Positions 51,231 to 60,782 of a DNA stretch of 64,000 bases are shown in pieces. The stretch spans positions 1-64,000 of the forward strand of contig NZ_BMJJ01000004.1 in NCBI RefSeq assembly GCF_014643375.1, written 5' to 3'. The notes beneath the pieces are model-generated. The model had not been told where the DNA came from. It saw only the letters and a list, made by a program, of their open reading frames with translations, and did no database searches. Within the stretch, counting starts at the first letter, position 1. The number at the start of each line of letters is the position of its first letter. Position numbers and translations under genes: made by a program. The stretch is from Aureimonas glaciei. Its GTDB lineage: Bacteria > Pseudomonadota > Alphaproteobacteria > Rhizobiales > Rhizobiaceae.

Positions 51231-52100
51231 TCAGCGGTTGAGGCGCGCCAGGAGCGAGGACGTGTCCCAGCGCTTGCCGCCCATGCCCTCGACCTCGGCG
51301 TAGAACTGGTCGATCAGCGCCGTGGCCGGCAGCGCCGCGCCGTTGCGGCGGGCTTCGGCGAGGCAGATGCCGAGATCCTTGCGCATCCACTCGACGGCGA
51401 AGCCGAACTCGTACTGGCCTGCCGCCATCGTCTTGTGGCGGTTCTCCATCTGCCAGGAGCCGGCGGCCCCCTTGGAGATGACGTCGACGACCTTGGCGAT
51501 GTCGAGGCCCGCCTTCTGGCCGAAGCCGATCGCTTCCGACAGGCCCTGGACGAGGCCGGCGATGCAGATCTGGTTCATCATCTTGGTGAGCTGGCCGGCG
51601 CCGGCGGGACCCATCAGCCCGACCATCTTGGCATAGGCCGAGATGATCGGCTGCGCCGCGTCGAAATCGGCCTGGTCACCGCCGACCATGACGGTCAGCG
51701 CGCCGTTCTCGGCACCGGCCTGGCCGCCGGAGACGGGCGCGTCGAGGAATTTCAGACCCTTTTCGCGGGCGGCGGCGTCGAGCTCGCGGGCGAGTTCGGC
51801 CGAGGCGGTGGTGTTGTCGATCAACGTCGCGCCGGACTTCATGCCGGCCATGGCGCCGTCGTCGCCGAGGAGGACCTGGCGCACGTCGTCGTCATTGCCA
51901 ACGCAGGAGAAGACGAAGTCGGCGCCCGTCGCCGCTTCGCACGGAGTCCTCGCCGCCGTGCCGCCGAACTCGGCCGCCCATTTCTCGGCCTTGGCGTGGG
52001 TGCGGTTGAAGACGGCGACGTCGTGGCCGCCCTTGTTCCTGAGATGCCCGGCCATGGGATAGCCCATGACGCCCAATCCGATGAATGCGACCTTCGCCAT
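51231..52100 (-). CDS. 3-hydroxyisobutyrate dehydrogenase family protein
   Basis: A 289-residue beta-hydroxyacid dehydrogenase. The NAD motif is AFIGLGVMGYPMAGHL at the N-terminus, the substrate-binding DAPVSGGQAGAENG near residue 120, and the catalytic Lys in GAGQLTKMMNQ (about residue 175). Members include 3-hydroxyisobutyrate, tartronate semialdehyde and 6-phosphogluconate-like enzymes. This one is closest in pattern to 3-hydroxyisobutyrate dehydrogenase of valine breakdown, but glyoxylate-type reduction is possible. Length is standard. It is a single gene. Confidence 0.88.
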   Translation of the reverse strand: MAKVAFIGLGVMGYPMAGHLRNKGGHDVAVFNRTHAKAEKWAAEFGGTAARTPCEAATGADFVFSCVGNDDDVRQVLLGDDGAMAGMKSGATLIDNTTASAELARELDAAAREKGLKFLDAPVSGGQAGAENGALTVMVGGDQADFDAAQPIISAYAKMVGLMGPAGAGQLTKMMNQICIAGLVQGLSEAIGFGQKAGLDIAKVVDVISKGAAGSWQMENRHKTMAAGQYEFGFAVEWMRKDLGICLAEARRNGAALPATALIDQFYAEVEGMGGKRWDTSSLLARLNR

Positions 52101-52245
52101 GCCCGTCTCCCTGTTTCGGGCGCTTTTCGCGCCCCTTAGCAGTCAGGGGTTAGACGAAGGAGGCCCTCGGTCAAAGCAAAAAATCCTGGGGGCATCGGGC
52201 GAGACGGCGCTTCGATCGGCGGCCGGAAGTTCCCGGCCGCCCCCT

Positions 52246-53043
52246 CTATCGCTTCAGATGCCGGATCAGGCGCTTCTCCGCGACGGCGGTGAGATTGCGC
52301 AGGACCTCGACGATGGCAAGGTAGAACATCGCCGCCCAGATATAGGTCTGGAAGTCGAAGGTGCGGGAGTAGGCGCGGCGCGTCTCGCCGAAGAGATCAT
52401 AGACGGTGATGATGGCGACGATGGCCGAGGCCTTGATCATCAGGATGATCTCGTTGGCATAGGGCCGGAGCGCCACGATCATCGCCTGCGGCAGGATGAT
52501 CTTCCAGAAGATGACGAGGCGCGACAGGCCGAGCGAGCGGGCGCCCTCCCACTGGCCGCGGCCGACGCTCTCGATCGCGCCGCGCAGGATTTCCGCCTGA
52601 TAGGCCGCGGTGTTGAGGGACAGGGCGAAGATGGCGCAGTACCAGGCCTCGCGGAAGAACCACCAGAGACCGATGCTCTCGAACGCGCCGCGGAACTGGC
52701 CGAAACCATAGTAGACGAGAAAAATCTGCGCGATCAGCGGGGTGCCGCGGAAGAAGTAGACGAAGACGAAGGACAGGCCGCGGGCGATGCGGTTTTGCGA
52801 TCGCCGGCCGAGCGCGACGGGAATCGAGATCAGCGCGCCGACGACGAAGGAGATGAGGACGAGCGAGATCGTCGTCCACAGGCCCTTGAGATACAGCGGT
52901 CCGTAGCGGGCGATCAGCTCGGGATTGTAGGCCGAGACCAGATAATAGACGAGGCCGACGCCGGTGAGCAGCCAGAAGCCGAGCGTGATCAGGCCGGCCT
53001 TGCCATAGGGGCGGCGGACGACGGGAGGCGCTGCCTCGCTCAA
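52246..53043 (-). CDS. Polar amino acid ABC transporter permease (HisM type)
   Basis: A 265-residue permease with five or six helices and the EAA-type loop EGARSLGLSRLVIFWKIILPQA. It starts at TTG (53043), whose TG overlaps the TGA of the upstream permease gene as TTGA, so translation is coupled; no ATG exists near this point. FFRGTPLIAQIFLVYYG is typical of HisM/GlnP-like subunits. It acts with the other permease and the binding protein; no ATPase gene follows in the window, so the ATPase must be encoded elsewhere. Confidence 0.87.
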   Translation of the reverse strand: MSEAAPPVVRRPYGKAGLITLGFWLLTGVGLVYYLVSAYNPELIARYGPLYLKGLWTTISLVLISFVVGALISIPVALGRRSQNRIARGLSFVFVYFFRGTPLIAQIFLVYYGFGQFRGAFESIGLWWFFREAWYCAIFALSLNTAAYQAEILRGAIESVGRGQWEGARSLGLSRLVIFWKIILPQAMIVALRPYANEIILMIKASAIVAIITVYDLFGETRRAYSRTFDFQTYIWAAMFYLAIVEVLRNLTAVAEKRLIRHLKR

Positions 53044-53750
53044 CGCATCACGCCGCTGCGCCGCGTCCAGGTGTCGATCCGGCCGATGACGATCGAGGAC
53101 AGCATGGTCAGCACCAGGAAGATTGCGCAGGCGACGCCGAAGAACAGGAAGGGCTCGCGCGTGACGCGCGAGGCGATGCCGGACTGGCGGAGCGTATCGG
53201 CGAGGCCGACGACGGAGACGAGCGCGGTATCCTTCAACAGGTTCATCCAGAGATTGGCGAGGCCCGGCAGCGCGATCTTGATCAACTGCGGGATGAGGAT
53301 GAGCAGCATGATCCGCCACCGCGACAGGCCGAGCGCCATGGCGCCTTCGGTCTGGCCCTTGGGAATGGCGCGGAACGCCGCCAGGAACACCTCGCTGGCG
53401 AAGGCCGAGAAGACGAGGCCGAGCGCGATCATGCCGGCGATGAAGGAGGAGACGGTGAGCTCCGGCAGGCCGACGGCGCCGGTCAGCGCGTTGATCGCGC
53501 TCTGGCCGCCGAAATAGACCAGGAACAGCGTCAGGAGTTCGGGCAGGCCGCGGAAAATGGTGGTGTAGATGTCGGCGGAAAGGCGCAGCGCCTTGTCCTC
53601 CGACTGCTTGGCGAGCGCCAGGAGAAAGCCGGAGGCAAGGCCCAGCGGCAGGGTTGCCAAGGCCAGCGAGACCGTCACGAGCACGCCGGCGAGAATGTCG
53701 TCGCCCCAGCCGTTCGGCCCGAAGCCGATCAGGGCCCAGTTACTCTCCAT
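53040..53750 (-). CDS. Polar amino acid ABC transporter permease (HisQ type)
   Basis: A 236-residue permease with about five helices. The FRGLPELLTLFLVYFGGQ region is conserved in HisQ-like subunits, and the cytoplasmic loop QTEGAMALGLSRWRIMLLILIPQ is the EAA motif. It sits between the substrate-binding protein gene (141 bases upstream) and the second permease (overlapping by 4 bases). Confidence 0.9.
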   Translation of the reverse strand: MESNWALIGFGPNGWGDDILAGVLVTVSLALATLPLGLASGFLLALAKQSEDKALRLSADIYTTIFRGLPELLTLFLVYFGGQSAINALTGAVGLPELTVSSFIAGMIALGLVFSAFASEVFLAAFRAIPKGQTEGAMALGLSRWRIMLLILIPQLIKIALPGLANLWMNLLKDTALVSVVGLADTLRQSGIASRVTREPFLFFGVACAIFLVLTMLSSIVIGRIDTWTRRSGVMR

Positions 53751-53891
53751 GCACGCCCCGCAGTGTCATGTCTTCGATCTGTCCATCCGGATGGCCCGGG
53801 CCGGCGCCCGAGGACCGGCAGCTTGCGGGAGTGGCGACCGGCCGAAGGCCGAAGCGAAGGGCGCGGCGGTCAGGCCGCCGCGCCGTCGGTC

Positions 53892-54692
53892 TTACTCGGC
53901 GCCGTAGACGTCGAACTTGAAGTACTTGTCCTGGATGGTCTTGTAGGTGCCGTCCTTGCGGATGGCGACGATCGCGTCGTTGAACATTTTCTTCAGCTTC
54001 TCGTCGCCCTTGCGCAGGCCGATGCCGGCGCCGACGCCGTAGATCTTCGGGTCGGCGGGCAGGGTGCCGAGAACCTTGCAGCAGGCGCCATCCGGGCTGT
54101 CGATCCACTGCGACAGGACGACGACGTCGTCCATCACGCCGTCGAGGCGGCCGTTGCCGATGTCGAGCTTGTACTCTTCGGAGGTCGGGTAGACCTTGAT
54201 CTCGCTGTCGGGGAAGAGGATTTCGGCCGCCTGCGAATGGGTGGTCGAGCCCTGCGCGCCGATGGTCTTGCCGGCGAGGGCTTCAGCGGTCGTCTCGGTG
54301 ATCGGGCTGTCCTTGGGGACGGCGATCGCCGGCGGCGTGTTGTAGTATTTGTTGGTGAAGTCGATCTGCTGCTGGCGCTCGGGCGTGATCGACATCGAGG
54401 CGATGATGGCGTCGAACTTGTTGTTCTGCAGCGCCGGAATCATGCCGTCCCAGTCCTGCGCCACGAAGGTGCAGGTGACCTTCATGTTGTCGCAGAGGGC
54501 CTTGGCGATATCGATGTCGAAGCCGGTGAGCTCGCCGCCGGCGGTCAGAAAGTTGAAGGGCGGGTAGGCGCCCTCGGTGCCGATCTTGATCGTCGACCAG
54601 TCCTTGGCGGAATCGTCGGCGCGGGCGGGGGCGAAGCTGCTCGCCATCGCGAGGGCCGCCACGGCAAGGGTGAGGCTACGGGCAAAACGCAT
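53892..54692 (-). CDS. Polar amino acid ABC transporter substrate-binding protein
   Basis: A 266-residue family 3 solute-binding protein. The signal peptide spans residues 1-25 (cleavage near ARADD). The ligand motif GTEGAYPPFNFLTAGGELTGFDIDIAKALC and VAQDWDGMIPALQNNKFDAIIASMSITPER are typical for lysine/arginine/ornithine/histidine-binding proteins. Two Cys in GACCKVLG may form a disulfide. The specificity cannot be fixed. The ATG at 54692 follows GGAGAACTTC. Confidence 0.9.
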   Translation of the reverse strand: MRFARSLTLAVAALAMASSFAPARADDSAKDWSTIKIGTEGAYPPFNFLTAGGELTGFDIDIAKALCDNMKVTCTFVAQDWDGMIPALQNNKFDAIIASMSITPERQQQIDFTNKYYNTPPAIAVPKDSPITETTAEALAGKTIGAQGSTTHSQAAEILFPDSEIKVYPTSEEYKLDIGNGRLDGVMDDVVVLSQWIDSPDGACCKVLGTLPADPKIYGVGAGIGLRKGDEKLKKMFNDAIVAIRKDGTYKTIQDKYFKFDVYGAE

Positions 54693-54980
54693 GAAGTTCT
54701 CCGGAAGATCGAGGTGCAGGCGAACCCTGAGCCTTTGCAATGGGCATGCCTGTAATCCGGGCGATACTCCCACTGTTTTTGCGCGAAGTGCAACAGCCGA
54801 GATCACGCCTGCCGAGTTTTCACCGCGTTTGCACGAAGGTCCGGCCAGCCGCAAGACGGCCGGGCGTGTGGACGCTGCAGAAGGGATACGGCCAGGGCGT
54901 CCGCGGCGTCGGGAAAGTCGGCGGACGGGAAACCGACGGCTTCGCGGAAGCCCTCGGATCGGGCCGGTCGGCGCAGCGTC

Positions 54981-55949
54981 TTACTCCGCCTCGACCTTGT
55001 CACCGATCTTCTTGACCACCGCCATCGCCCCGGCCCGTCCCGGCAGGGACGTCGTCGCCGGGAGGCTGCCGCCGCGAACCCGCTCGCGGTAGAGGGTATA
55101 GATGCCGCTGCCGACGATGATCAGCGAGCCGAGCAGCACGAAGCCGTCCGGCCGCTCGCCGAAGACGAGGACACCGATCAACAGGGCGAAGACGAGGACG
55201 GAATAGCGAAACGGTGCGACGAAGCTGATATCGCCGGCGCGCATGGCCTCGACGATGAAGACGTAGCCGATGGTGATCAGCACCGCCGCGCAGCCGAGGG
55301 TCAGCACCTGCGGCGCGGCCATGGGCTGCCAGCCTTCGAAGGGCAGCATGGCCCATCCCGTGAGCGACACGGCGAGCGCGGTCGTCATCGAAATGAACAG
55401 CGAGGGAATGCCGGCCGGAAGACGCCGCGTCGCCAGGTCGCGGGTGGCGGCGCAGACGACGGACAGAAGAACGTAGATCGAGGCGGTGGTGAAGCCTTCG
55501 AGGCCGGGGCGGACGATGATGACCACGCCGAGAAAGCCGACCGCGATCGCCGTCCAGCGCCGCCAGCCGACGCGCTCGCCGAAGAACAAAGCGGCGCCGA
55601 GCGTGACCGCCAGCGGCAGCGCCTGGAAGATCGCCGTCGTGTTGGCGAGCGGCAGGGCCCTGAGGGCCGAGACATAGGTCAGCGTCGCCAGAATGTCGGC
55701 GAGGGTGCGCAGGAGAAGCATCGGCTGCAGCACGGTGCGCAGCGGCCTGAAGGCGCCCAGCCAGAAGGCGAAGGCGGCCAGGATGGCGGTCGCCATCAGG
55801 CCGCGCACCGCCAGGATCTGCCCCACGCCCATGTCCTCGGAAGCGAGCTTGACGAGGCCGTCATTGACCACGAAGGCCGCCATGGCGGCCAGCATGCAGA
55901 GGCCGGCGCGGACATTGGCCGACAGCGGCGGACGAACGGGAAGGGGCAT
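54981..55949 (-). CDS. DMT-superfamily (EamA) transporter
   Basis: A 322-residue protein with about ten membrane helices in two EamA repeats, 5 + 5, the first starting at residue 12 with GLCMLAAMAAFVVNDGLVKL and the second near residue 155. The pattern (for example QALPLAVTLGAALFFGERVGW) fits drug/metabolite exporters of the S-adenosylmethionine or amino-acid-metabolite type; the substrate is unknown. Start at the Met of MPLPVRPP, with a GTG 10 codons upstream as an alternative. The positively charged tail is cytoplasmic. No partner gene is nearby. Confidence 0.85.
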   Translation of the reverse strand: MPLPVRPPLSANVRAGLCMLAAMAAFVVNDGLVKLASEDMGVGQILAVRGLMATAILAAFAFWLGAFRPLRTVLQPMLLLRTLADILATLTYVSALRALPLANTTAIFQALPLAVTLGAALFFGERVGWRRWTAIAVGFLGVVIIVRPGLEGFTTASIYVLLSVVCAATRDLATRRLPAGIPSLFISMTTALAVSLTGWAMLPFEGWQPMAAPQVLTLGCAAVLITIGYVFIVEAMRAGDISFVAPFRYSVLVFALLIGVLVFGERPDGFVLLGSLIIVGSGIYTLYRERVRGGSLPATTSLPGRAGAMAVVKKIGDKVEAE

Positions 55950-56182
55950 GCTGATTCCAGGGTGGTCGCGGAGGGTCACCCTCCCTTAGCCGCTCGCGGC
56001 CGGCAGCGCGACCGTTGCCGCCGATCGCCTCTTGGCGGGTGGCGCTTCCCCAGACTTCCCGCCCTTGCGGAACGATCCCGGCAGAAACCTGCGAATCGGG
56101 CAAATCCTAATGATTGGTGTAGCGTTCCCTCGATTGTTTCCTGCGAAATTCCCGTCAGGAAACTGTCAAGAAGGACACCGCC

Positions 56183-56737
56183 ATGGGGGCATTCGACGCC
56201 ATCCAGCCGCTTTCGCCCCTGCGCCTCGAAACCCGAACGGATCTCGCCGCTCTCCAGCCGGTGCCGATTCCCATCGCCGAGATCGTCCGCGAGAGCCGTA
56301 CCGACGCTGTCGACACCGGTCCGGTTCAGGCCACCCCGTCCGTGCATCCGCTAACAGCGACCGGCCTCTCGCAGTCGCCGACGCCGCCGACGGCCTCGTC
56401 GCTCGACATCGCCATTCAGGAGGCAGAGCCGGCGCTCTCCGTCCCCTGGCTGGCAACGCCGCTTGTCGCTGCCGCGACGACGAGCGTTGAGGCCAGCGGG
56501 GCGACCGAAACGGCGGCGGCGCCTCAAAAGCCGGCCGACGCCGCGCCGCTGCCCTACGGCCCGGATCCCGAGCGGGTCCGGCACCTCATCGACTGGTTCG
56601 TCAGCCGGAACGAGTTCCTGCCGGTCACCTTCGCCTATCGCCAGGCCGGGGACTTGAGGGAAACCGTGCCGGCCCGTTCGGCGGGCAGGGCCGTTGCCGC
56701 AGCCCGGGCGGTCAGCGCGCTATATCAGACCGACTAG
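56183..56737 (+). CDS. Hypothetical protein, Pro/Ala-rich N-terminus
   Basis: A 184-residue protein of unknown function. The first 125 residues are low-complexity (Pro, Ala, Thr), probably disordered. The conserved-looking part is the last 55 residues (PERVRHLIDWFVSRNEFLPVTFAYRQAG). No signal peptide. The ribosome site AAGGACACC lies before the ATG, which supports translation. I do not recognise a family. Confidence 0.6.
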   Translation: MGAFDAIQPLSPLRLETRTDLAALQPVPIPIAEIVRESRTDAVDTGPVQATPSVHPLTATGLSQSPTPPTASSLDIAIQEAEPALSVPWLATPLVAAATTSVEASGATETAAAPQKPADAAPLPYGPDPERVRHLIDWFVSRNEFLPVTFAYRQAGDLRETVPARSAGRAVAAARAVSALYQTD

Positions 56738-56822
56738 CGGCAGAGATCGCCGTTACCGCGGCGCGACCGGCGCTTGACCAGACTTCCGGCGGGCGAAGCG
56801 CACCGCCGGTCGGCGCGTTGGA

Positions 56823-57302
56823 TCAGGAGCGGGGCGGTTCGGCGCTCAGCGAGAGCGTGATCGGACCGACCAGAGGGTCGTAGCGGGTGCGCGCGCGCTC
56901 GGGATAGCGGATGGCGACGGAGTGAACGAGGTCGCCCCGGAAGATGTAGCGCTCGTAGAAGATCTTGCCGTCGCGATAGCCGGAGACGACGACCCAGCGT
57001 TTTCCGCCCTTTTTGTAGGTGACGGTGTCGTCCGCCGCCCGGTCGGCGATGATCGTGGACGGCGTCTCGCCGCCCCGATTGGCGCGGGCGTAGATGAAGA
57101 GCTCCGCGCCGTTCGGCCCCGTCCAGGCGCGCCCGTCGCGATTGACGGGCTCGGGCTGCGCTTCGGGAAAGGCCTCGCGCGGAAACGTCGCGACGGTGCC
57201 GAAGCGCTCGTTGCGGTAGGTCATGTCCTCCGCCAAGGCCGGGCCAAAGCCGAGGACGAAGGCCGCGGCCGCGCTGAAGACGATCCGGTATCCCGCTCTC
57301 AT
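56823..57302 (-). CDS. Exported hypothetical protein
   Basis: A 159-residue protein with a cleavable signal peptide (residues 1-24, ending ALAED). The mature part (MTYRNERFGTVATFPREAFP and a later YKKGGKRWVVVSGYRDGKIFYERYI) resembles the exported lipoprotein-like proteins of unknown role that occur in Rhizobiales. It lies directly downstream of moaA, the two genes almost touching, on the same strand. Function is unknown. Confidence 0.75.
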   Translation of the reverse strand: MRAGYRIVFSAAAAFVLGFGPALAEDMTYRNERFGTVATFPREAFPEAQPEPVNRDGRAWTGPNGAELFIYARANRGGETPSTIIADRAADDTVTYKKGGKRWVVVSGYRDGKIFYERYIFRGDLVHSVAIRYPERARTRYDPLVGPITLSLSAEPPRS

Positions 57303-57303
57303 C

Positions 57304-58380
57304 CTATCCTCCCGTGACGCTCATATGGCGCGAGACGGCGGGCCGCCGCGTGGCGCGATCGATGATGAAGTCGTGCCCCTTGGGCTTGCGCCCGATCGCC
57401 TCGTCGATCGCCTGCGACAGGAGCTCGTCGCCTTCGGAGGCGCGCAGGGGCGCCCTCAGATCGGCCGCATCCTCCTGTCCGAGACACATGTAGAGCGTGC
57501 CGGTGCAGGTCACGCGCACGCGGTTGCAGCTCTCGCAGAAATTGTGCGTCATCGGCGTGATGAAGCCGAGGCGACCGCCGGTCTCGGCGATGGTGACGTA
57601 GCGGGCCGGGCCGCCGGTCTTGTAGTCGTTGTCGCTGAGCGTGAAACGCTGCTCTAGATCGCTGCGGACCTGGCTCAGCGGCAGATACTGGTCGGTCCGG
57701 TCCTCGTCAATTTCGCCCATCGGCATGGTCTCGATCAGCGTCAGGTCCATGCCCTCGCCATGCGCCCAACGGATCATCTCGGGGATTTCAAGGTCGTTGA
57801 AGCCCTTCAGCGCGACGGCGTTGAGCTTGACCTTGATGCCGGCGGACTGCGCGGCGCGGATGCCCTGGAGCACCCGGTCCAGCTCGCCCCAGCGCGTGAT
57901 GGCCCTGAACTTGTCGGGATCGAGCGTGTCGAGTGAGACGTTCAGCCGCTTCACGCCGTGCCCGGCGAGTTCCGCGGCATAGCGCTGCAGCTGCGAGCCG
58001 TTGGTCGTCAGCGTCAGCTCGTCGAGCGCGCCGCTCTGGAGATGGCGCGACAGGCTGGCGATGAGATGCATGATGTTCTTGCGCACCAGCGGCTCGCCAC
58101 CGGTCAGGCGCAGGCGCCGCACGCCCTTGTCGACGAAGGCGCTGGCCAGCCGGTCGAGTTCCTCGAGCGTCAGGAGATCGCGCTTCGGCAGGAACGTCAT
58201 GTCTTCCGCCATGCAGTACACGCAACGGAAGTCGCAGCGATCGGTCACCGAGACGCGGAGATAGGTGATGGCTCGCCCGAAAGGGTCGATCATCTCCGGC
58301 GGCGTGCGGGGCAGGGCAATGTCGCTCGTCACCCCGAGGAGATTGCGGCCGCCGTGAGCTTCGTTCATAGCATCGGTCAT
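57304..58380 (-). CDS. moaA: GTP 3',8-cyclase (molybdenum cofactor biosynthesis)
   Basis: A 358-residue radical SAM enzyme that turns GTP into 3',8-cH2GTP, the first step of molybdopterin synthesis. The N-terminal cluster CDFRCVYC (C-x3-C-x2-C, from about residue 50) binds the SAM cluster, and the C-terminal [18 protein letters not shown] binds the second [4Fe-4S]. The protein ends in the conserved Gly-Gly needed for activity. It feeds molybdoenzymes such as the sulfite-oxidase-like protein at 5.1 kb. An alternative start 12 bases downstream is possible. It is divergent from the DUF971 gene. Confidence 0.95.
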   Translation of the reverse strand: MTDAMNEAHGGRNLLGVTSDIALPRTPPEMIDPFGRAITYLRVSVTDRCDFRCVYCMAEDMTFLPKRDLLTLEELDRLASAFVDKGVRRLRLTGGEPLVRKNIMHLIASLSRHLQSGALDELTLTTNGSQLQRYAAELAGHGVKRLNVSLDTLDPDKFRAITRWGELDRVLQGIRAAQSAGIKVKLNAVALKGFNDLEIPEMIRWAHGEGMDLTLIETMPMGEIDEDRTDQYLPLSQVRSDLEQRFTLSDNDYKTGGPARYVTIAETGGRLGFITPMTHNFCESCNRVRVTCTGTLYMCLGQEDAADLRAPLRASEGDELLSQAIDEAIGRKPKGHDFIIDRATRRPAVSRHMSVTGG

Positions 58381-58477
58381 CAGTAACAGATGGAAGGTCG
58401 CGGACCTCCGGTCAAGCCGATCGACGGGAGCGACCGTTTGCCGGGCGCCGGTCTCGGCGGTCAGTAGGGAAGATGAC

Positions 58478-58843
58478 ATGGTCCAGGCCGCCGCCGCACC
58501 GCAGGAAATCCGCGTGTCCAAGGACCGTCGCACGCTGACGGTCCGGCTGGCGGACGGGGCTACCGATATGTTCTCGGCGGAAATGCTGCGCGTCCTGTCG
58601 CCGTCGGCCGAGGTCCAGGGGCATTCGCCCGAGCAGCGCGTGACGGTCGGGGGCAAGAAGGATGTCGGCATCGCCAACATCGTGCCCATCGGGCACTACG
58701 CCATCCGCATCGTCTTCGACGACGGCCACGATACCGGCCTGTTCACCTGGACCTATCTGGCGGAACTCGGGCGGAACGGGGAAGCGCTCTTTGCCGCCTA
58801 TCTCGACGAGCTGAAAGCCAAGGGGCTCCGACGCGAAGGCTGA
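58478..58843 (+). CDS. DUF971 protein
   Basis: A 121-residue protein with the DUF971 core ([18 protein letters not shown], then [23 protein letters not shown]). The same fold forms the N-terminal domain of gamma-butyrobetaine hydroxylase. Single-domain forms have been suggested to act in iron-sulfur protein or Moco maturation, based on genome context; the divergent moaA gene fits that but does not prove it. The start has AGGGAAGATGAC upstream. Confidence 0.85.
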   Translation: MVQAAAAPQEIRVSKDRRTLTVRLADGATDMFSAEMLRVLSPSAEVQGHSPEQRVTVGGKKDVGIANIVPIGHYAIRIVFDDGHDTGLFTWTYLAELGRNGEALFAAYLDELKAKGLRREG

Positions 58844-58897
58844 CGGCGTGGCCGATAGGCGCCGCGCAGACGGACTTGCCTGTGCTGACGGCGACGG

Positions 58898-59698
58898 TCA
58901 GGCCCGGGGGAGCCGTAGCTCGGCAATGCCCACCGGCCGGTATTCCTCGATCTCGACGCGGTTTCGGCCATTCGCCTTGGCCTGATAGAGCTGGCGGTCG
59001 GCCCGCTGAAACAGCGTCTCATAGCTGATCGCGTTGCGGAAGAAGACGCCGCCGACGCTGACGGTGAGCAGGATCGGCTCGCCGTTCGGCGTCGTGATCT
59101 CGGCCGCGGCGACGACGGCCCGCAGGCGCTCCGCCGTCGCCTCAGCCGACAGGAGGCCGGCGCCGGGCAGGAAGATGCCGAATTCCTCGCCGCCGAGCCG
59201 ACCCAGCACGTCGCCGGCGCGCGTCACCTCGACGAGGAGAGCGGCGATCTGGCGCAGCGCCACGTCGCCAGCGGCGTGGCCCCAGCGGTCGTTGATCAAC
59301 TTGAAAAAGTCGGCATCGACGAGAAGCAGAGCGCCGCGACCACCTTCCGCCCGGTCGATCTCGTCCAGCCTGTCGGCGACAATCTGCGTAAAGGCGCTGC
59401 GGTTGAGGATGGCCGTCAGGCCGTCATGGGTCGCGGCATAGCGCAGCTCCCGGTTCAGCTCGGCCGCCTGGTGCAGTTTCAGCGAGATGACGACGAAAAG
59501 CGGGCCGGCCAACAGGGTCGGCAGGAAGACGGAACAGACCATGCTCTTGAAGAAGGCGTCAGGATCCGAGTGCCAGAAGAGCCATAGGTTGAAGGTTACG
59601 GAGACGCTGACGCAGACGGCGACGCCGCCCAGTGGCAGGCGGCCCAGCCTGTAAAGGTCCTGCCATGACAGCGAACCCGCTAAGGTATAAAACGTCAT
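58898..59698 (-). CDS. Membrane diguanylate cyclase (GGDEF)
   Basis: A 266-residue protein with two hydrophobic N-terminal helices (about residues 20-38 and 53-75) and a GGDEF domain from residue 90. The active-site loop RLGGEEFGIFLP is intact, so c-di-GMP synthesis is expected. No product-binding I-site R-x-x-D is evident in the place before the loop (TRAGDVLGRL). Signal input would come from the membrane segments. The ATG at 59698 is preceded by AGGGG. It is adjacent to but separate from the Anbu operon. Confidence 0.88.
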   Translation of the reverse strand: MTFYTLAGSLSWQDLYRLGRLPLGGVAVCVSVSVTFNLWLFWHSDPDAFFKSMVCSVFLPTLLAGPLFVVISLKLHQAAELNRELRYAATHDGLTAILNRSAFTQIVADRLDEIDRAEGGRGALLLVDADFFKLINDRWGHAAGDVALRQIAALLVEVTRAGDVLGRLGGEEFGIFLPGAGLLSAEATAERLRAVVAAAEITTPNGEPILLTVSVGGVFFRNAISYETLFQRADRQLYQAKANGRNRVEIEEYRPVGIAELRLPRA

Positions 59699-59836
59699 CG
59701 ACCCCTCTGGTCTCGGCCAAGCCAGACCAGCATTGAGCAAAACCGTTAACGCAATCGCCCTGCAGTTGCGCTGCACCGCAGCAAGGATATCCCTATCTGC
59801 CCCGCTCGACGTGCCAGGTCTTGGCCTGAGGGGGGC

Positions 59837-60586
59837 TCAGGCCTCGACGTCGGCCGTCCGCTCGAAGGCCGGCAGCTGGTCGAAGGCCGCCTTCAGCGAG
59901 TCCGACCAGCCCTCGGAGATCAGCTGGTAGTAGGGATCGCGCTGGTCGAAGCGGTGCCGGTAGCCCGGCATGAAGCTGTCGGCCTCGTAGAACTGGAGGT
60001 CGATCGGCAGGCCGACCGAGAGGTTCGAGCGGATGGTGGAATCGAAGGAGACCAGCAGCAGCTTGGCGACCTCCTCCAGCGCCATGCCGGCGTCGTAGGT
60101 GCGGATGATGATCGGCCGGCCGTATTTGTGCTCGCCGATCTGGAAGAAGGGGTTGTCGGCCCCGGCCTCGATGAAATTGCCCTCGGGATAGATCATGAAC
60201 AGCCGGGGACGGCCGCCCTTGATCTGGCCTCCGAGCACAAAGGAGGCGGAGAAGCGGCCGTCGGCCTTCTGCCCGGAGGGGCTGGTATAGGAGATGACCT
60301 CGCGCAGCGTGTCGCCGATCAGCTTGGCCGTCTGGAACATCGAGGGCTGGTTCAGGATCGCCGGCTCGCGGTCGGCGGGCGCCACGCTCCGCTCCTCGAG
60401 CAGCGACACGGTCGACTGCGTCGTCGCCAGATTGCCGGCGCTGAGCAGGCAGAGAAAACGCTCGCCGGGCACCGACCAGGTCTTCATCTTGGAAACGACC
60501 GAGATGTTGTCGATCCCGGCATTGGTCCGTGTGTCCGACATGAACACCAGGCCGCGATCGACGAGCAGTCCGACGCAATAGGTCAT
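59837..60586 (-). CDS. Anbu proteasome-like peptidase
   Basis: A 249-residue Ntn-hydrolase of the Anbu (bacterial ancestral beta subunit) family. After removal of Met the N-terminal Thr (MTYCVGLLVD) would be the nucleophile, and the motif DRGLVFMSDTRTNAG with the acidic/basic pair follows. The YPEGNFIEA and SGYR... region of beta sandwich strands are as in HslV-like proteases. Anbu forms ring-shaped or helical assemblies; its substrate is unknown. GGGGATTTCG precedes the ATG at 60586. In other bacteria it is encoded with an ATP-grasp protein, an alpha-E protein and a transglutaminase. The first two lie upstream here; a 196-base gap takes the place of the transglutaminase. Confidence 0.9.
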   Translation of the reverse strand: MTYCVGLLVDRGLVFMSDTRTNAGIDNISVVSKMKTWSVPGERFLCLLSAGNLATTQSTVSLLEERSVAPADREPAILNQPSMFQTAKLIGDTLREVISYTSPSGQKADGRFSASFVLGGQIKGGRPRLFMIYPEGNFIEAGADNPFFQIGEHKYGRPIIIRTYDAGMALEEVAKLLLVSFDSTIRSNLSVGLPIDLQFYEADSFMPGYRHRFDQRDPYYQLISEGWSDSLKAAFDQLPAFERTADVEA

Positions 60587-60703
60587 GGATACGAAATCCC
60601 CCAAGGACGGCCGGGGCCGCGCGGCGTCTGAGGCCGCATCCGAAACTTTGCGTCCCCGCCGGGGGCCCGGTCTACGATCGAAGCACTGCCACCGCAAGCG
60701 CTG

Positions 60704-60727
60704 CCGGGCTTTGTCCCCAGAGCCCGG
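60704..60727 (-). promoter_or_regulatory. Hairpin between alpha-E and Anbu genes
   Basis: CCGGGCT (60704-60710) and AGCCCGG (60721-60727) form a 7-bp stem in the only long gap of the operon. It may limit read-through into the Anbu gene; no T-run is present. Confidence 0.4.
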
Positions 60728-60782
60728 GCAGGGCGGAGCGCTACGGTTCTACGTCAAATGGCTTGCCGCAAGCCGACCGGCG

